Part shown: positions 16,571-24,373 of the stretch, piece after piece
Numbering within the stretch: the first letter of the stretch is position 1
Layout of the letters: each line of letters starts with the position of its first letter
Origin: Acidobacteriota bacterium
GTDB taxonomy: Bacteria; Acidobacteriota; Terriglobia; Terriglobales; Acidobacteriaceae
Assembly: GCA_003225495.1 (NCBI GenBank)
Contig: QIAJ01000239.1
Span: 1-36,938 of the forward strand
Length of the DNA stretch: 36,938 nt
Reading direction: 5' to 3'
Notes under the pieces: generated by a model
The model's input: the letters and a program-made list of their open reading frames with translations, nothing else
The model's database searches: none
Told to the model about the DNA's origin: nothing
Made by a program: the position numbers and the translations under genes

Positions 16571-16598
16571 TTGGCGACCGGACAGATTGGTATATTCT
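16571..16598 (+). promoter_or_regulatory. Promoter giving a leaderless mRNA for the coiled-coil protein
   Basis: TTGGCG (16571-16576), a 16-base spacer and TATTCT (16593-16598) form a reasonable sigma-70 promoter. The ATG at 16605 is six bases after the -10 box, about where transcription should start, and no ribosome site precedes it. Confidence 0.5.
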
Positions 16599-16604
16599 AA
16601 CGAC

Positions 16605-16874
16605 ATGGATCATCTCGGAGTTCTTCAGGAAAAAATCGTGAGCCTGCGGGCGGAAATTGCCCAGATTCACGAGCAGAATGAACAGTATCGGCGCCAAAAG
16701 GGCGGTGGCACGCTCGACCAGATTGCGCATGGACAGCGGCATGAACGGCTTCAGAATATCCAGAAGGAACTGGGGCAACTGGCTGCGCTCGGCCGGTCGG
16801 TAGTATCCATCAATCAGAGACGGGAAGAGAACCGTGCCCGTCTTCAGATGATCAAGCAGTCGCGAGCCTCGTAG
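16605..16874 (+). CDS. Small coiled-coil protein of unknown function
   Basis: An 89-residue, strongly charged, helical protein with heptad-like spacing ('LQEKIVSLRAEIAQIHEQ', 'ERLQNIQKELGQLAALG', 'REENRARLQMIKQ'). It is probably a coiled-coil dimer in the cytoplasm. There is no signal peptide or membrane segment and I cannot assign a family. The frame is open from 16551, but the ATG at 16605 lies immediately behind a promoter-like sequence and starts the helical region. The convergent GerMN gene lies downstream beyond a hairpin. Confidence 0.65.
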   Translation: MDHLGVLQEKIVSLRAEIAQIHEQNEQYRRQKGGGTLDQIAHGQRHERLQNIQKELGQLAALGRSVVSINQRREENRARLQMIKQSRAS

Positions 16875-16930
16875 CAGGCGCGCTCCACCTCTAGCAGCTT
16901 TCCAGAGAGCAATTAATAATCTCAACCTTC

Positions 16931-16954
16931 AACCCACGGCTTGCGCCGTGGGTT
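16931..16954. terminator. Perfect hairpin between convergent genes
   Basis: AACCCACGGC (16931-16940) and GCCGTGGGTT (16945-16954) form a 10-bp stem with a TTGC loop. It lies between the ends of the coiled-coil gene and the minus-strand GerMN gene and could stop transcription from both sides, though neither side has a long U-run. Confidence 0.6.
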
Positions 16955-16988
16955 GCGTTCTTGCGCCGCTTTCCAGCTCAACCTCGGC

Positions 16989-17582
16989 CTACTGCCCGCC
17001 TTGTGTTACTGCCTGACCAATTGCATTCACATCGAAAAATTCACTTAGATCGGCGTGGCCCGCCAGGGTTTCGCGGGTGTTGCCGTCCACCAGGATTCGA
17101 ACCCGAGTTATGCCGGGGACATTGGCGGCGAGCGTTTCCACCAGTGAATTAACCGTAAGTTGCTCGCCCAGAATGCTGGAACGGTGCTGGTCGGCGAATG
17201 CGGCATTGAGGTCAATCACGGCTACGCCGGGGTCAACGAGGTAAATGCTTCGAATTTCGGCGGTGGCGGCAAGCGGATGCGGAGAGTCCGGTTGCTGGTA
17301 GATGCGGAGGAGCGCGCGCAGCAGTTCTTCGGCGCGTTGCTGGCGTCCGCCGGGGAGCGGGATTTGGGCGGACTGGGAGCGAAGAGATCCGATAACGTCA
17401 TCGGCGACATAGAGCGTGACGGTTTCGGTTGGGCCCGCTGCCGGAGCTGCGACCGGGCGAGTGTCGGCGGCGAGGCGCTGCATCTCATCGGCGGTTCGCC
17501 GCATGCGATTTAGATAGATCCCCATCGAGAGCACGATGACCAGCAGCACAGCGACTCCGAGCGTGAGGTGGCGGGGAATCAT
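16989..17582 (-). CDS. Membrane-anchored GerMN-domain protein
   Basis: A 197-residue protein with an N-terminal membrane anchor (about 8-25) and an extracytoplasmic GerMN (sporulation/spore germination, GerM-type) domain at about 50-180. Features are 'ETVTLYVADD' and the strand and helix 'GVAVIDLNAAF', then 'VNSLVETLAANVPGITRVRI' and 'LVDGNTRETLAGHADLS'. GerMN domains are thought to bind peptidoglycan or partner proteins. In non-sporulating bacteria they occur beside cell-wall hydrolases. Here the gene overlaps the end of an amidase gene by four bases (ATGA, 17579-17582), so the two are translationally coupled and probably act together on the cell wall. Confidence 0.88.
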   Translation of the reverse strand: MIPRHLTLGVAVLLVIVLSMGIYLNRMRRTADEMQRLAADTRPVAAPAAGPTETVTLYVADDVIGSLRSQSAQIPLPGGRQQRAEELLRALLRIYQQPDSPHPLAATAEIRSIYLVDPGVAVIDLNAAFADQHRSSILGEQLTVNSLVETLAANVPGITRVRILVDGNTRETLAGHADLSEFFDVNAIGQAVTQGGQ

Positions 17583-19033
17583 GGGTGCACTTCGAGGCTC
17601 GGGCGTTGTAAGGCGACGGCGTCGGCGATGGCCGCGGCCGCCTTCTGCTGATAGTTAGCAGAGGGGAGATCGGAGACGCCATTCGGTCCGGGAGCGAGTT
17701 CCACGGCGACGGCCGGAACCACAAGATTATTCAAAGGACGTAACGAGGCTGCAAGGCCTCGAGCTGAGAATTCGCGCTTCTGCAACTCGCTCACGATCGC
17801 GACCGCGATACTTTGGCTGAGAGGCAGAGAGTGAGTTTGCGCGGCATTCCAGGCGTGGAACGGGCCCCGATCCGGTCCTTCGCGCGGCAGGAGTGCGGTG
17901 TAGACGCGTACGCCGTTCCCTTCCGAGGTCGCGTGCAGACCGATGTAGATTAGCGCGCGAGCTGCGTTCGCGGCTCCAGCACGCTGGTCGAGCGTCAGGC
18001 TGTCATCGCCTTCGCGCAGGAGCATCACCGCGAAGCCTTGCCGTTCGAGTTCGTGCCGCAACAAGCGCCCGAATCCCAGAGTGACATTCTTTTCTGCGAG
18101 TACTTCCGATAATGCTGCGCCACGTTCGGTACCGCCATGGGCGGGGTCGACGATTGCGAGCGGCCGGCGGACTGGGGCTGACTCGGGCGGCGTCTCGCTG
18201 GAAGCAGGTGCCGGGGCTATCGGTGGCGCAGGCGGCGATTCTGAAGCTGGAAGCTCGCCCGCTACCGGCGGTGTCCCTGCGCTGGGCGCCGATGCTTGTC
18301 GTGTGGCGGCGACAGTGATGGTGCGGCCATTGTTGCTGAAGCTGGCCATTAGAGGAGCGGTCGCAGCAATCGTAAGTTCAGCGGTACCGTTGCTCTCGGA
18401 GAAGTTGGCCTGACTGATCGTCGTGCTTTCAAAAGCCAGAGGATTGTTGGCGGGAGGGATGAGAGCTTCGCGTCCGAAAACCATCTTCAGTTTTCCGGGT
18501 TCCGTAGAAATGGTCGGGTTCACGGGGGCGGTGAAGTTCAGCACGAGGCGTGGCGGGGTGCTGGAATCCAGTTGCGCGGTGACCTGAGTGGCGATGTCGC
18601 CGATGAAAAGCCGGCGCGCGGATTCGTGGAAATTTACCGGGTTTCCTAGAAAGCGCTGCAGTAGAGTACTCAACGAACTCAATGGAACGAGGCCGCGGGA
18701 ATTTTCGATCAGGAATGCGCTGCTGAGATCGAGATCGCGACCGCGTACTTTGGCTCGCGTCTTTCCGGATACGAAATCTGCGTCGGTATTGTTGAAGCGC
18801 ATCTTCCAGTGCTGCCCTTCGATACGAGCGGTGATGCGGCCGAGAGGTTCGAGGACTTCCAACAAGCCGACGTACTCCCGTCCCTGGCGATCGGTCACGA
18901 GCAGAGTGTAATTGGCGACCGAGGAGTAAATGGAAAGACGCTTCTGGTCGGTAGTGGTGGAGGCGCCAAGAAATACGAGAGCAGCCAATACCGCGGCGAT
19001 TGTCCTCTGCGTTTTCGATGTGGTGGGGAGCAC
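17579..19033 (-). CDS. N-acetylmuramoyl-L-alanine amidase (Amidase_3 / AmiC-type)
   Basis: Exported amidase of 484 residues that cleaves the bond between MurNAc and the stem peptide. It has a signal peptide (about 10-27). The N-terminal half contains a copper-amine-oxidase-N-like domain and an AMIN-like beta domain (about 30-240), which usually target the enzyme to septal peptidoglycan. A Pro/Ala-rich linker (about 245-285) follows, then the zinc-dependent catalytic domain. Putative zinc ligands and catalytic residues are H299 ('IVDPAHGG'), Glu in 'VLAEKNVT', His in 'YIGLHA' and Glu in 'AVAVELAPG'. The family's usual 'DPGHGG' is DPAHGG here. The start is GTG at 19033, with no ribosome site. 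Confidence 0.9.
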   Translation of the reverse strand: MLPTTSKTQRTIAAVLAALVFLGASTTTDQKRLSIYSSVANYTLLVTDRQGREYVGLLEVLEPLGRITARIEGQHWKMRFNNTDADFVSGKTRAKVRGRDLDLSSAFLIENSRGLVPLSSLSTLLQRFLGNPVNFHESARRLFIGDIATQVTAQLDSSTPPRLVLNFTAPVNPTISTEPGKLKMVFGREALIPPANNPLAFESTTISQANFSESNGTAELTIAATAPLMASFSNNGRTITVAATRQASAPSAGTPPVAGELPASESPPAPPIAPAPASSETPPESAPVRRPLAIVDPAHGGTERGAALSEVLAEKNVTLGFGRLLRHELERQGFAVMLLREGDDSLTLDQRAGAANAARALIYIGLHATSEGNGVRVYTALLPREGPDRGPFHAWNAAQTHSLPLSQSIAVAIVSELQKREFSARGLAASLRPLNNLVVPAVAVELAPGPNGVSDLPSANYQQKAAAAIADAVALQRPSLEVHP

Positions 19034-19038
19034 GAGTG

Positions 19039-19044
19039 ATCATA
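19039..19044 (-). promoter_or_regulatory. Candidate -10 box five bases before the amidase GTG
   Basis: On the minus strand TATGAT (near-consensus) ends five bases before the GTG at 19033, so transcription would begin at or next to the start codon. No -35 hexamer is visible at the normal distance. Confidence 0.4.
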
Positions 19045-19190
19045 TTAAGTCACGGTGCGGGGGCGGGCGCAGATTTTGTCGGATCGGCAGCCGGTCAGTA
19101 TCATGATCATGGGTTTCTAGAGCGGGGCGTCATGAGCTGTTTCAGATGTTTTCGGACGTTGATCAAGATGCTAAGCCAGGAGTCGCGCAC

Positions 19191-19694
19191 ATGATCCGGC
19201 GCTGTGATGACCGCGACTTCCAGCTGATCTGGGGCATTATTAATGATGGCGCTCAGGCTTATCGAGGGATTATCCCGGCAGATCGTTGGACTGAACCCTA
19301 CATGTCGGAGACGAAATTGCGTCATGAGATCGCTGATGGCATCGTGTTTTGGGGCTTCGAGGAGAACGGAACGCTCACGGGTGTGATGGGTCTTCAACCA
19401 GTTCAGGACGTGACGCTCATCCGGCACGCCTATGTTCTCACCAGCCGTCAGAAGCAAGGGATTGGGGGGCAGTTGTTATCTCATTTGCGGGGGCTGACCG
19501 ATGGTCCTGTGTTGATCGGTACTTGGGCGGATGCGTTCTGGGCAATCCATTTTTATGAAAGAAACGGCTTTCAAGTAGTCGGACCGCAGGAGAAGCCTCG
19601 ACTGCTTAGAAAATATTGGTCAATTCCCGAACGCCAGATTGAAACCTCGGTGGTTCTGGTGGATGAGAAGTGGCGGGATGCGCACAGCGGTTAG
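19191..19694 (+). CDS. GNAT-family N-acetyltransferase
   Basis: A 167-residue acetyltransferase with the GNAT fold. The start 'MIRRCDDRDFQLIWGIIND' is typical, the acetyl-CoA-binding motif A is 'RQKQGIGGQLLSHL' (Q/RxxGxG/A), and motif B 'AIHFYERNGFQVVG' is intact. The acceptor is unknown; similar enzymes acetylate small amines or amino acids. The frame extends to an ATG at 19146, but the ATG at 19191 has AGGAG 8 bases upstream and begins at the conserved N-terminus. The gene is divergent from the amidase. Confidence 0.88.
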   Translation: MIRRCDDRDFQLIWGIINDGAQAYRGIIPADRWTEPYMSETKLRHEIADGIVFWGFEENGTLTGVMGLQPVQDVTLIRHAYVLTSRQKQGIGGQLLSHLRGLTDGPVLIGTWADAFWAIHFYERNGFQVVGPQEKPRLLRKYWSIPERQIETSVVLVDEKWRDAHSG

Positions 19695-19710
19695 TAATTA
19701 AAGAGGGGCG

Positions 19711-19908
19711 ATGCCATTCAAGAGCAAGGCTCAGCGGCGCAAATTCGCGCAGCTTCTAGTCGAGGGAAAAATCTCGAACCAGACTTTTGAGGAATGGAAT
19801 CGTGAGACTGGAGCCAAGAAACTGCCTGAACGAGTCGGCCGCACCCCGTCAGAAAAAAAGCCAAAACGAAACGTGCGAAGACTCAGAAGCGGCGGCGGTG
19901 AAAATTAA
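19711..19908 (+). CDS. Small basic protein of unknown function
   Basis: A 65-residue, very basic protein that begins 'MPFKSKAQRRKFAQLLVEGK', a start shared by small proteins of unknown role in many bacteria and phages. A short conserved 'FEEWNRETG' and a Lys/Arg/Gly-rich tail follow, possibly nucleic-acid binding. It follows the acetyltransferase by 16 bases and may share its mRNA. GAGGGG lies close to the ATG. Confidence 0.65.
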   Translation: MPFKSKAQRRKFAQLLVEGKISNQTFEEWNRETGAKKLPERVGRTPSEKKPKRNVRRLRSGGGEN

Positions 19909-19915
19909 ACGTCAA

Positions 19916-19937
19916 AAGGCGAGATACAAACCGCCTT
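19916..19937. terminator. Weak hairpin between convergent genes
   Basis: AAGGCG (19916-19921) and CGCCTT (19932-19937) form a 6-bp stem with a 10-base loop, followed by CTGTCTT on the plus strand. It lies between two convergent small genes. Confidence 0.35.
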
Positions 19938-19970
19938 CTGTCTTAAATCCCGATGTCACAACAGTTGCGC

Positions 19971-20342
19971 TCAGATGCCATGAGTGCGGAGCCACGTTCC
20001 CAACACCACGCCAGCTATCAGAATCGCCATACCGACAAAGTACAAGAATGTTGTGCGACGTGCCCACAGCTTGAGGCGCGGTCTAGTAGCGGTGCCGCGA
20101 AAGAATAGAACAGCCGCAATGAGCCCATCAATGCACCAAGCGACGAGGACAGCGTCGAAAATCCGATACCGCCATTCGGGCAAGATGTAAGCATCCTTGA
20201 CCAGCGGCGACAGCACGTAGTCGAAAAACAGTCGCGGGACAGTCACGAGAAGCAGTGCGAGCGAAACAGTTCCGATAATTCCGGCAATCGCGGCAGTAGG
20301 CCGCGTCCCATCAGCCCAATGCTTGTGAAGAAACTCCATCAT
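19971..20342 (-). CDS. Small integral membrane protein of unknown function
   Basis: A 123-residue protein with three predicted membrane segments: about 17-35 ('AAIAGIIGTVSLALLLVTV'), about 60-80 ('IFDAVLVAWCIDGLIAAVLF') and about 93-115 ('TTFLYFVGMAILIAGVVLG'). There is a positively charged loop between segments 2 and 3. I recognise no family. Two ATGs stand in a row at the start. The first is preceded at seven bases by TACACT, and there is no ribosome site. It lies downstream of the DUF1015 gene on the same strand, separated by 102 bases. Confidence 0.6.
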   Translation of the reverse strand: MMEFLHKHWADGTRPTAAIAGIIGTVSLALLLVTVPRLFFDYVLSPLVKDAYILPEWRYRIFDAVLVAWCIDGLIAAVLFFRGTATRPRLKLWARRTTFLYFVGMAILIAGVVLGTWLRTHGI

Positions 20343-20349
20343 TGCTGTA

Positions 20350-20355
20350 AGTGTA
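20350..20355 (-). promoter_or_regulatory. Candidate -10 box before the small membrane protein
   Basis: TACACT on the minus strand ends seven bases before the first ATG (20342), the same arrangement as other leaderless candidates in this window. No -35 box is evident. Confidence 0.3.
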
Positions 20356-20444
20356 AAGCATCACAGCTAGTTGTCTGCCTTACAGCTAACCCGGGGATTA
20401 CACCAACTACCAAAGTGAGGCGCTTGCACCAAGTTCTGTGGCAT

Positions 20445-21737
20445 CTATTCCATCGCGTAAATAGTAAGCCCACTGAGAAGCTTGGGGTAGAAGTCGGTGG
20501 ATTTTTGGGGGAGCACTTCGCCGGCGAATGCGATGTCGCGGATCTGATCCATGCGGACGGGGTTCATCAGGAATGCGGCTTGCCCGTCGCCGCTGCGCAC
20601 TTTTGTGAGAGCTTCGGGGGCGTCCCGATAATAGGAAATGTTCTGAAGTTTGCGGACGGCTTCCTCGGAAATGTTTAGAACACCTTCCAGAAGGCATTTG
20701 TGCAACTGCACAACGTCGAGTGACTGCTGACGAAGAGAGAGACCGGCCAGGCGAGAGCTTCCAATCGTTTTGGGCGAATGCATAAGGAAGACGCGATCGG
20801 CGGTGGCGACGATCAGGGCGGTGGAGTCGCTGCCAGTTTCGCGCATGAGGGCAGTGGCTCCGGGCGCATCGAGTGCGGAGTCTACTTCCTTTACTTCGAA
20901 AAACTTTTGGGCGCCCGCCAAGAGCTGATCCGCTGAAAATGACGCCAAGCCATGGACTACCCGATGGGTCGGCAGAATGACCAGGCCGGGGCTGTTCATG
21001 TTGAAGAAGGTCATCATCATTGAATTGTAGGGTGCGGTCGCGGAGCGGCCATCGCCGGTTCGGCGTTCGTCGCGGTAGGCTAGCGCGGTTTCGTAGCGAT
21101 GATGGCCGTCGGCAATGATGAGTTTCTGCTCCCGCATTTGAGTTTGCAGGGCGGTAATCCTGGCCGGGTCGGAGACTTTCCAGACGCGGTGGAGCACGCC
21201 GTATTCGTCGATGACCTCGATGTCCGGCGATGTGGCGCACCGAAGTTGCGCTTCGATCTCTCCCGAATCGGCATACAACATGAAGATCTGTTCGAAATGG
21301 GTCTTGGTTGCGCGCAGCAGTTCCAGGCGATCGGCTTTGGGTCCGGAGTGGGTTAACTCGTGAGGGAAAACTACCTTTGTGGAGTAGTTTTCAAGACGGC
21401 CCAACGCGATGAAACCCTGCCGCTCGATCTGTTTGTCGCTGCCCGGAACTGTGAAATTTTGTAGATAACGGTAAATCGAAGGCTCGCTGTCCTGAAGCAG
21501 AATTCCAGTACTGCGCCAGTCCTTAAAACTAGCGGCCGCGCGCGAATAGACATTTTCTTGACAATCTTCGGGGCGGCGCTCACCTAAAATGATGCGAACC
21601 AGGTTTGACGGATTAGCCTGATAGTAGCGCTTCTGCATCTCAGGAGTGATTTTGTCGTAGGGCTGAGTCACCACCTGAGCGATGGGAACGCGGTCCGGTG
21701 CGTAGCGCCAAGCTTGGAAAGGATAAATCTGGGCCAT
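20445..21737 (-). CDS. DUF1015-family protein
   Basis: A 430-residue cytoplasmic protein of the DUF1015 family (sometimes annotated SerC-like or HTH-containing, biochemical role unresolved). Typical features are the N-terminal 'YPFQAWRYAPDRV' with 'VVTQPYDKITPEM', and the central 'ELTHSGPKADRLELLRATKT'. The strongly conserved 'KLIIADGHHRYETALAYRDE' (about 230-250) carries a His-His pair, and 'NMNSPGLVILPTHRVVHGL' follows. The frame is open back to 21800, but the ATG at 21737 starts exactly at the conserved 'MAQIYPFQAWRY'. A TACAAT box lies 12 bases before it, so the leader would be only about 5 bases. Confidence 0.9.
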   Translation of the reverse strand: MAQIYPFQAWRYAPDRVPIAQVVTQPYDKITPEMQKRYYQANPSNLVRIILGERRPEDCQENVYSRAAASFKDWRSTGILLQDSEPSIYRYLQNFTVPGSDKQIERQGFIALGRLENYSTKVVFPHELTHSGPKADRLELLRATKTHFEQIFMLYADSGEIEAQLRCATSPDIEVIDEYGVLHRVWKVSDPARITALQTQMREQKLIIADGHHRYETALAYRDERRTGDGRSATAPYNSMMMTFFNMNSPGLVILPTHRVVHGLASFSADQLLAGAQKFFEVKEVDSALDAPGATALMRETGSDSTALIVATADRVFLMHSPKTIGSSRLAGLSLRQQSLDVVQLHKCLLEGVLNISEEAVRKLQNISYYRDAPEALTKVRSGDGQAAFLMNPVRMDQIRDIAFAGEVLPQKSTDFYPKLLSGLTIYAME

Positions 21738-22143
21738 GGTGAACGCAGAATTGTAGCAGGCGCTGCGTCGTGGACCTGTGGCAAGCGCGAGATGTTCCAA
21801 TGGCCTTCGGATTGCCAGTCTCTAACTTGAGCGTGAGATACAGCAAGATGCGGCCTCATTCGGGACGGGATTTACAACGCCGGAATGGGAAATAGTTCCA
21901 CCCCGGTGGTGCAGACTTTTTCAACAGCCGGCACCATCCGAAATCCGAGGGAACGATGCGGGTTGACGGCCGGCGATCGCCGAGGGGAATAGACGTTTCT
22001 TTAGACGCGTCTCAAAAACTCAGCCTGGCGTTTCGGGAGTGTGCTAGTATCCGGGTCAGAAGAGGCTTTACAGCCCGCCCTCGGGACGCGGGTCATCTCG
22101 CTCCTCAGCGCCAGCTCGCACTTCTCTCTTGTGTGTGGGGCCT
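21738..22143 (+). other. 406-base gap between divergent genes
   Basis: No gene is supported. It holds a TACAAT -10-like box for the minus-strand DUF1015 gene (21750-21755) and a perfect 12-bp palindrome CGGCGATCGCCG (21971-21982). A TAGTAT -10-like box at 22045-22050 could serve the VWFA operon with a leader of about 87 bases. No -35 hexamer or RNA structure stands out. Confidence 0.4.
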
Positions 22144-23154
22144 ATGCGGTACGTAAAAGGGTGTTCGTTTCAGTCGATGTGGATAGCGGTCCTAGTTGTA
22201 ACGACCTTCAGCGCCCTTCCAGTTTTTGCTCAAAATTCTTCCGAAGACGTGCACATCCAGCCGCGTCCGCAGCCTGCCCCGAAGGCGCCGGAAGTTGATC
22301 CCGCGCTCAAGAACCATTCCAAACCTCTGAGTGTGAATGTTGAGATGGTGCTGGTTCCTGTGACCATCACGGATCCGATGAACCGGCTGGTGACGGGCCT
22401 TGACCGCGAGAATTTCAACCTGTTCGAGGGCAAGGAGCAGCAGGAAATCAAGACTTTTTCGAGTGAAGATGCTCCGGTTTCGCTGGGTGTGATCTTCGAC
22501 ATGAGCGGCAGCATGAGTAGCAAGATCGAGCGCGCCCGCGAAGCAGTGATTGAATTCTTCAAGACCGCGAATCCGCAGGATGAATTCTTTATGATCACCT
22601 TTGCTGACAAGCCGGAAGAGATTTCCGACTTTACGACTTCGGTAGAGGACATCCAGGGCAAGCTGGTTTATACGGTTCCAAAAGGACGCACGGCACTACT
22701 CGATGCCATTTATCTGGGCGTGAGCAAGATGCGGCAGGCGCGGTATCCGAAGAAGGCGATGCTGATCATCTCCGACGGCGGCGACAACCACAGCCGCTAC
22801 ACAGAAGGCGAAATAAAGTCGATGGTGAAGGAAGCCGACATCCTTATCTATGCTATCGGCATCTACGATCATTACTTCCCAACAGACGAGGAACGGCTCG
22901 GGCCCACTCTGCTGAGTGATGTCACGGAACTGACTGGTGGGCGGTCATTTACGATTGATAACCCAAACGACCTCGCGGATGTATCCACGAAAATAGGTAT
23001 TGAGTTGCGCAACCAATACCTGCTCGGATACCGTCCAAAGAACCCAGTGCGAGATGGCAAATGGCGTAAGATAAAAGTGAAATTACTTCCGCCGAAGGGA
23101 TTGCCGCCGCTCCGGGTTTACGCGAAAACGGGTTATTATGCGCCGACGGAATAG
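22144..23154 (+). CDS. Secreted VWFA-related domain protein (TIGR03436-like), first of pair
   Basis: A 336-residue exported protein (signal peptide about 1-30, ending 'LPVFAQ') of the acidobacterial VWFA-related type. A leading Ig-like strand region ('VNVEMVLVPVTITDPMNRLV', 'DRENFNLFEGKEQQEI') is followed by a von Willebrand A domain. The metal-site motif is intact: DMSGSMSS at D119, a later Thr in 'KGRTALLDAI', and Asp in 'LIISDGGDN'. The ending 'LRNQYLLGYRPKN' and 'LRVYAKTGYYAP' is diagnostic. VWA domains with an intact MIDAS bind Mg2+ and protein partners. The role of these proteins is not known. TTG 22129 and GTG 22135 are alternative starts. The end overlaps the next gene by 17 bases. 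Confidence 0.87.
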   Translation: MRYVKGCSFQSMWIAVLVVTTFSALPVFAQNSSEDVHIQPRPQPAPKAPEVDPALKNHSKPLSVNVEMVLVPVTITDPMNRLVTGLDRENFNLFEGKEQQEIKTFSSEDAPVSLGVIFDMSGSMSSKIERAREAVIEFFKTANPQDEFFMITFADKPEEISDFTTSVEDIQGKLVYTVPKGRTALLDAIYLGVSKMRQARYPKKAMLIISDGGDNHSRYTEGEIKSMVKEADILIYAIGIYDHYFPTDEERLGPTLLSDVTELTGGRSFTIDNPNDLADVSTKIGIELRNQYLLGYRPKNPVRDGKWRKIKVKLLPPKGLPPLRVYAKTGYYAPTE

Positions 23155-24295
23155 CTATCTACTGGTTGTAGTGTTTCTGGGCTTAACAGCCCATTTCCTT
23201 GCGCAATCCGGAAGTGCGCCTCCCGCTCAACCACCCCAATCGACGAACTCAGTTCCAGCGCCCGCCCAAACTCCACCGGCCCAAACGCCGTCGGCTCAAA
23301 CTCCACCAACCGAACCAGCTGCTGGTAATCCACAAGCTCAAGCTCCGCAATCCGCACCTCAGGGAGCCCAACCAGCCCAAGCGGCGCCGCAGGGTGCTGG
23401 GCAGCCCGTAAATCAAGGAGCGGGGCAGGCTCCCGAAACCGGCGACAGCGGGGCTTTCGTCTTCAAGAAACAGGTTGAAGAAGTCGTCCTCCATGCCACC
23501 GTCTTCGACGATAAGCAGCACTTCGTGACCAACCTCGACAAGGCTGCATTCACGGTCTATGAGGACGGTCAGCCGCAGACGATTACGTCGTTTCGCCATG
23601 AGGACATTCCCGTTTCGATTGGCATTGTGGTGGACAACTCCGGTTCCATGCGGGAGAAGCGGCAGAAAGTGAATGCCGCTGCGCTGAATCTGGTGCGGGC
23701 TAGCAATCCGAATGACGAGGTATTTGTGGTGAACTTCAATGACGAGTATTACCTCGATCAGGATTTCACGGCCAATATCAACAAGCTTCGGGAAGCGATG
23801 GAAAAGATTGAAACACGGGGAGGGACAGCCCTTTATGACGCGGTGGTTGCGTCTGCGGACTGGCTGAAACGCGGCAAACTGGAGAAGAAAGTTATTTTCG
23901 TTGTGACCGACGGCGAAGACACGGCCAGCAGCCAGTCGCTGGAACAGGCTGTCCGGCACCTGCAGGCGGAAAACGGGCCGACGGTTTATTCGATTGCGAT
24001 TCTGGGGGATGAAGAGCATCCGAAGCGCGCGAAGCGTGCACTGCAAGTAATGTCCGACCGGACGGGCGGAATTGCCTTTTTCCCAAAGACGCTCGATGAA
24101 GTCGACGCAATCAGCCGGGCGGTCGCGCACGATATCCGTAACCAGTACACAATCGGGTACAAACCCACCACGCCGATGAGTCGCGGCGGTTACCGCGCCG
24201 TGAAAGTGGATGCCAGGTCGCGCAATGGAAAACTCGTCGTACGCACCAAGAGCGGGTACTATGCGGGCAATCAGTCGGCGGCCGTGACGAAGTAA
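23138..24295 (+). CDS. Secreted VWFA-related domain protein (TIGR03436-like), second of pair
   Basis: A 385-residue relative of the preceding protein. It has a signal peptide (about 1-22, 'GLTAHFLAQ') and a low-complexity Pro/Gln/Ala-rich spacer (about 25-100) with repeated 'AQTPPAQTP'-type units. Then come the Ig-like region ('VVLHATVFDDKQHFV', 'AAFTVYEDGQPQTI') and a VWA domain with an intact MIDAS (DNSGSMRE at D166, 'RGGTALYDAV', 'FVVTDGEDT'). The C-terminal 'IRNQYTIGYKP' and 'RTKSGYYAG' match its neighbour. The overlapping starts imply translational coupling, so the two probably work together, perhaps as a pair at the cell surface. Tandem duplication is the simplest origin. Confidence 0.88.
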   Translation: MRRRNSYLLVVVFLGLTAHFLAQSGSAPPAQPPQSTNSVPAPAQTPPAQTPSAQTPPTEPAAGNPQAQAPQSAPQGAQPAQAAPQGAGQPVNQGAGQAPETGDSGAFVFKKQVEEVVLHATVFDDKQHFVTNLDKAAFTVYEDGQPQTITSFRHEDIPVSIGIVVDNSGSMREKRQKVNAAALNLVRASNPNDEVFVVNFNDEYYLDQDFTANINKLREAMEKIETRGGTALYDAVVASADWLKRGKLEKKVIFVVTDGEDTASSQSLEQAVRHLQAENGPTVYSIAILGDEEHPKRAKRALQVMSDRTGGIAFFPKTLDEVDAISRAVAHDIRNQYTIGYKPTTPMSRGGYRAVKVDARSRNGKLVVRTKSGYYAGNQSAAVTK

Positions 24296-24339
24296 CGACC
24301 TCCATTAGCCTCTCGTTCCCGAATTCGTGATTCCGCCAA

Positions 24340-24368
24340 TTGACGCTGCGGACTTCCTTCCTTAACCT
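24340..24368 (+). promoter_or_regulatory. Sigma-70 promoter for the sulfur amino-acid genes (leaderless)
   Basis: TTGACG (24340-24345), an exact 17-base spacer and TAACCT (24363-24368) make the best promoter match in the window. The GTG start codon at 24374 is only five bases further on, at the expected transcription start. No ribosome site exists in between. Confidence 0.6.
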
Positions 24369-24373
24369 GTAGA

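Noticed and set aside
18429-19043. 204-codon frame overlapping the amidase gene on the same strand
   Set aside because: Arg-rich shadow of the amidase, whose motifs are in the other frame.
20407-21240. 277-codon minus-strand frame inside the DUF1015 gene
   Set aside because: It overlaps a clear DUF1015 protein in another frame and is low-complexity, rich in Arg, Ser and Pro; a shadow frame.
21972-21981. GCGATCGC core as a HIP1-type element
   Set aside because: HIP1 is a cyanobacterial repeat; one copy in this window is not evidence for it.
23220-23460. Pro/Gln/Ala repeat DNA as a CRISPR or satellite array
   Set aside because: The repeats are imperfect, codon-phased and in frame with a secreted protein; no spacers.
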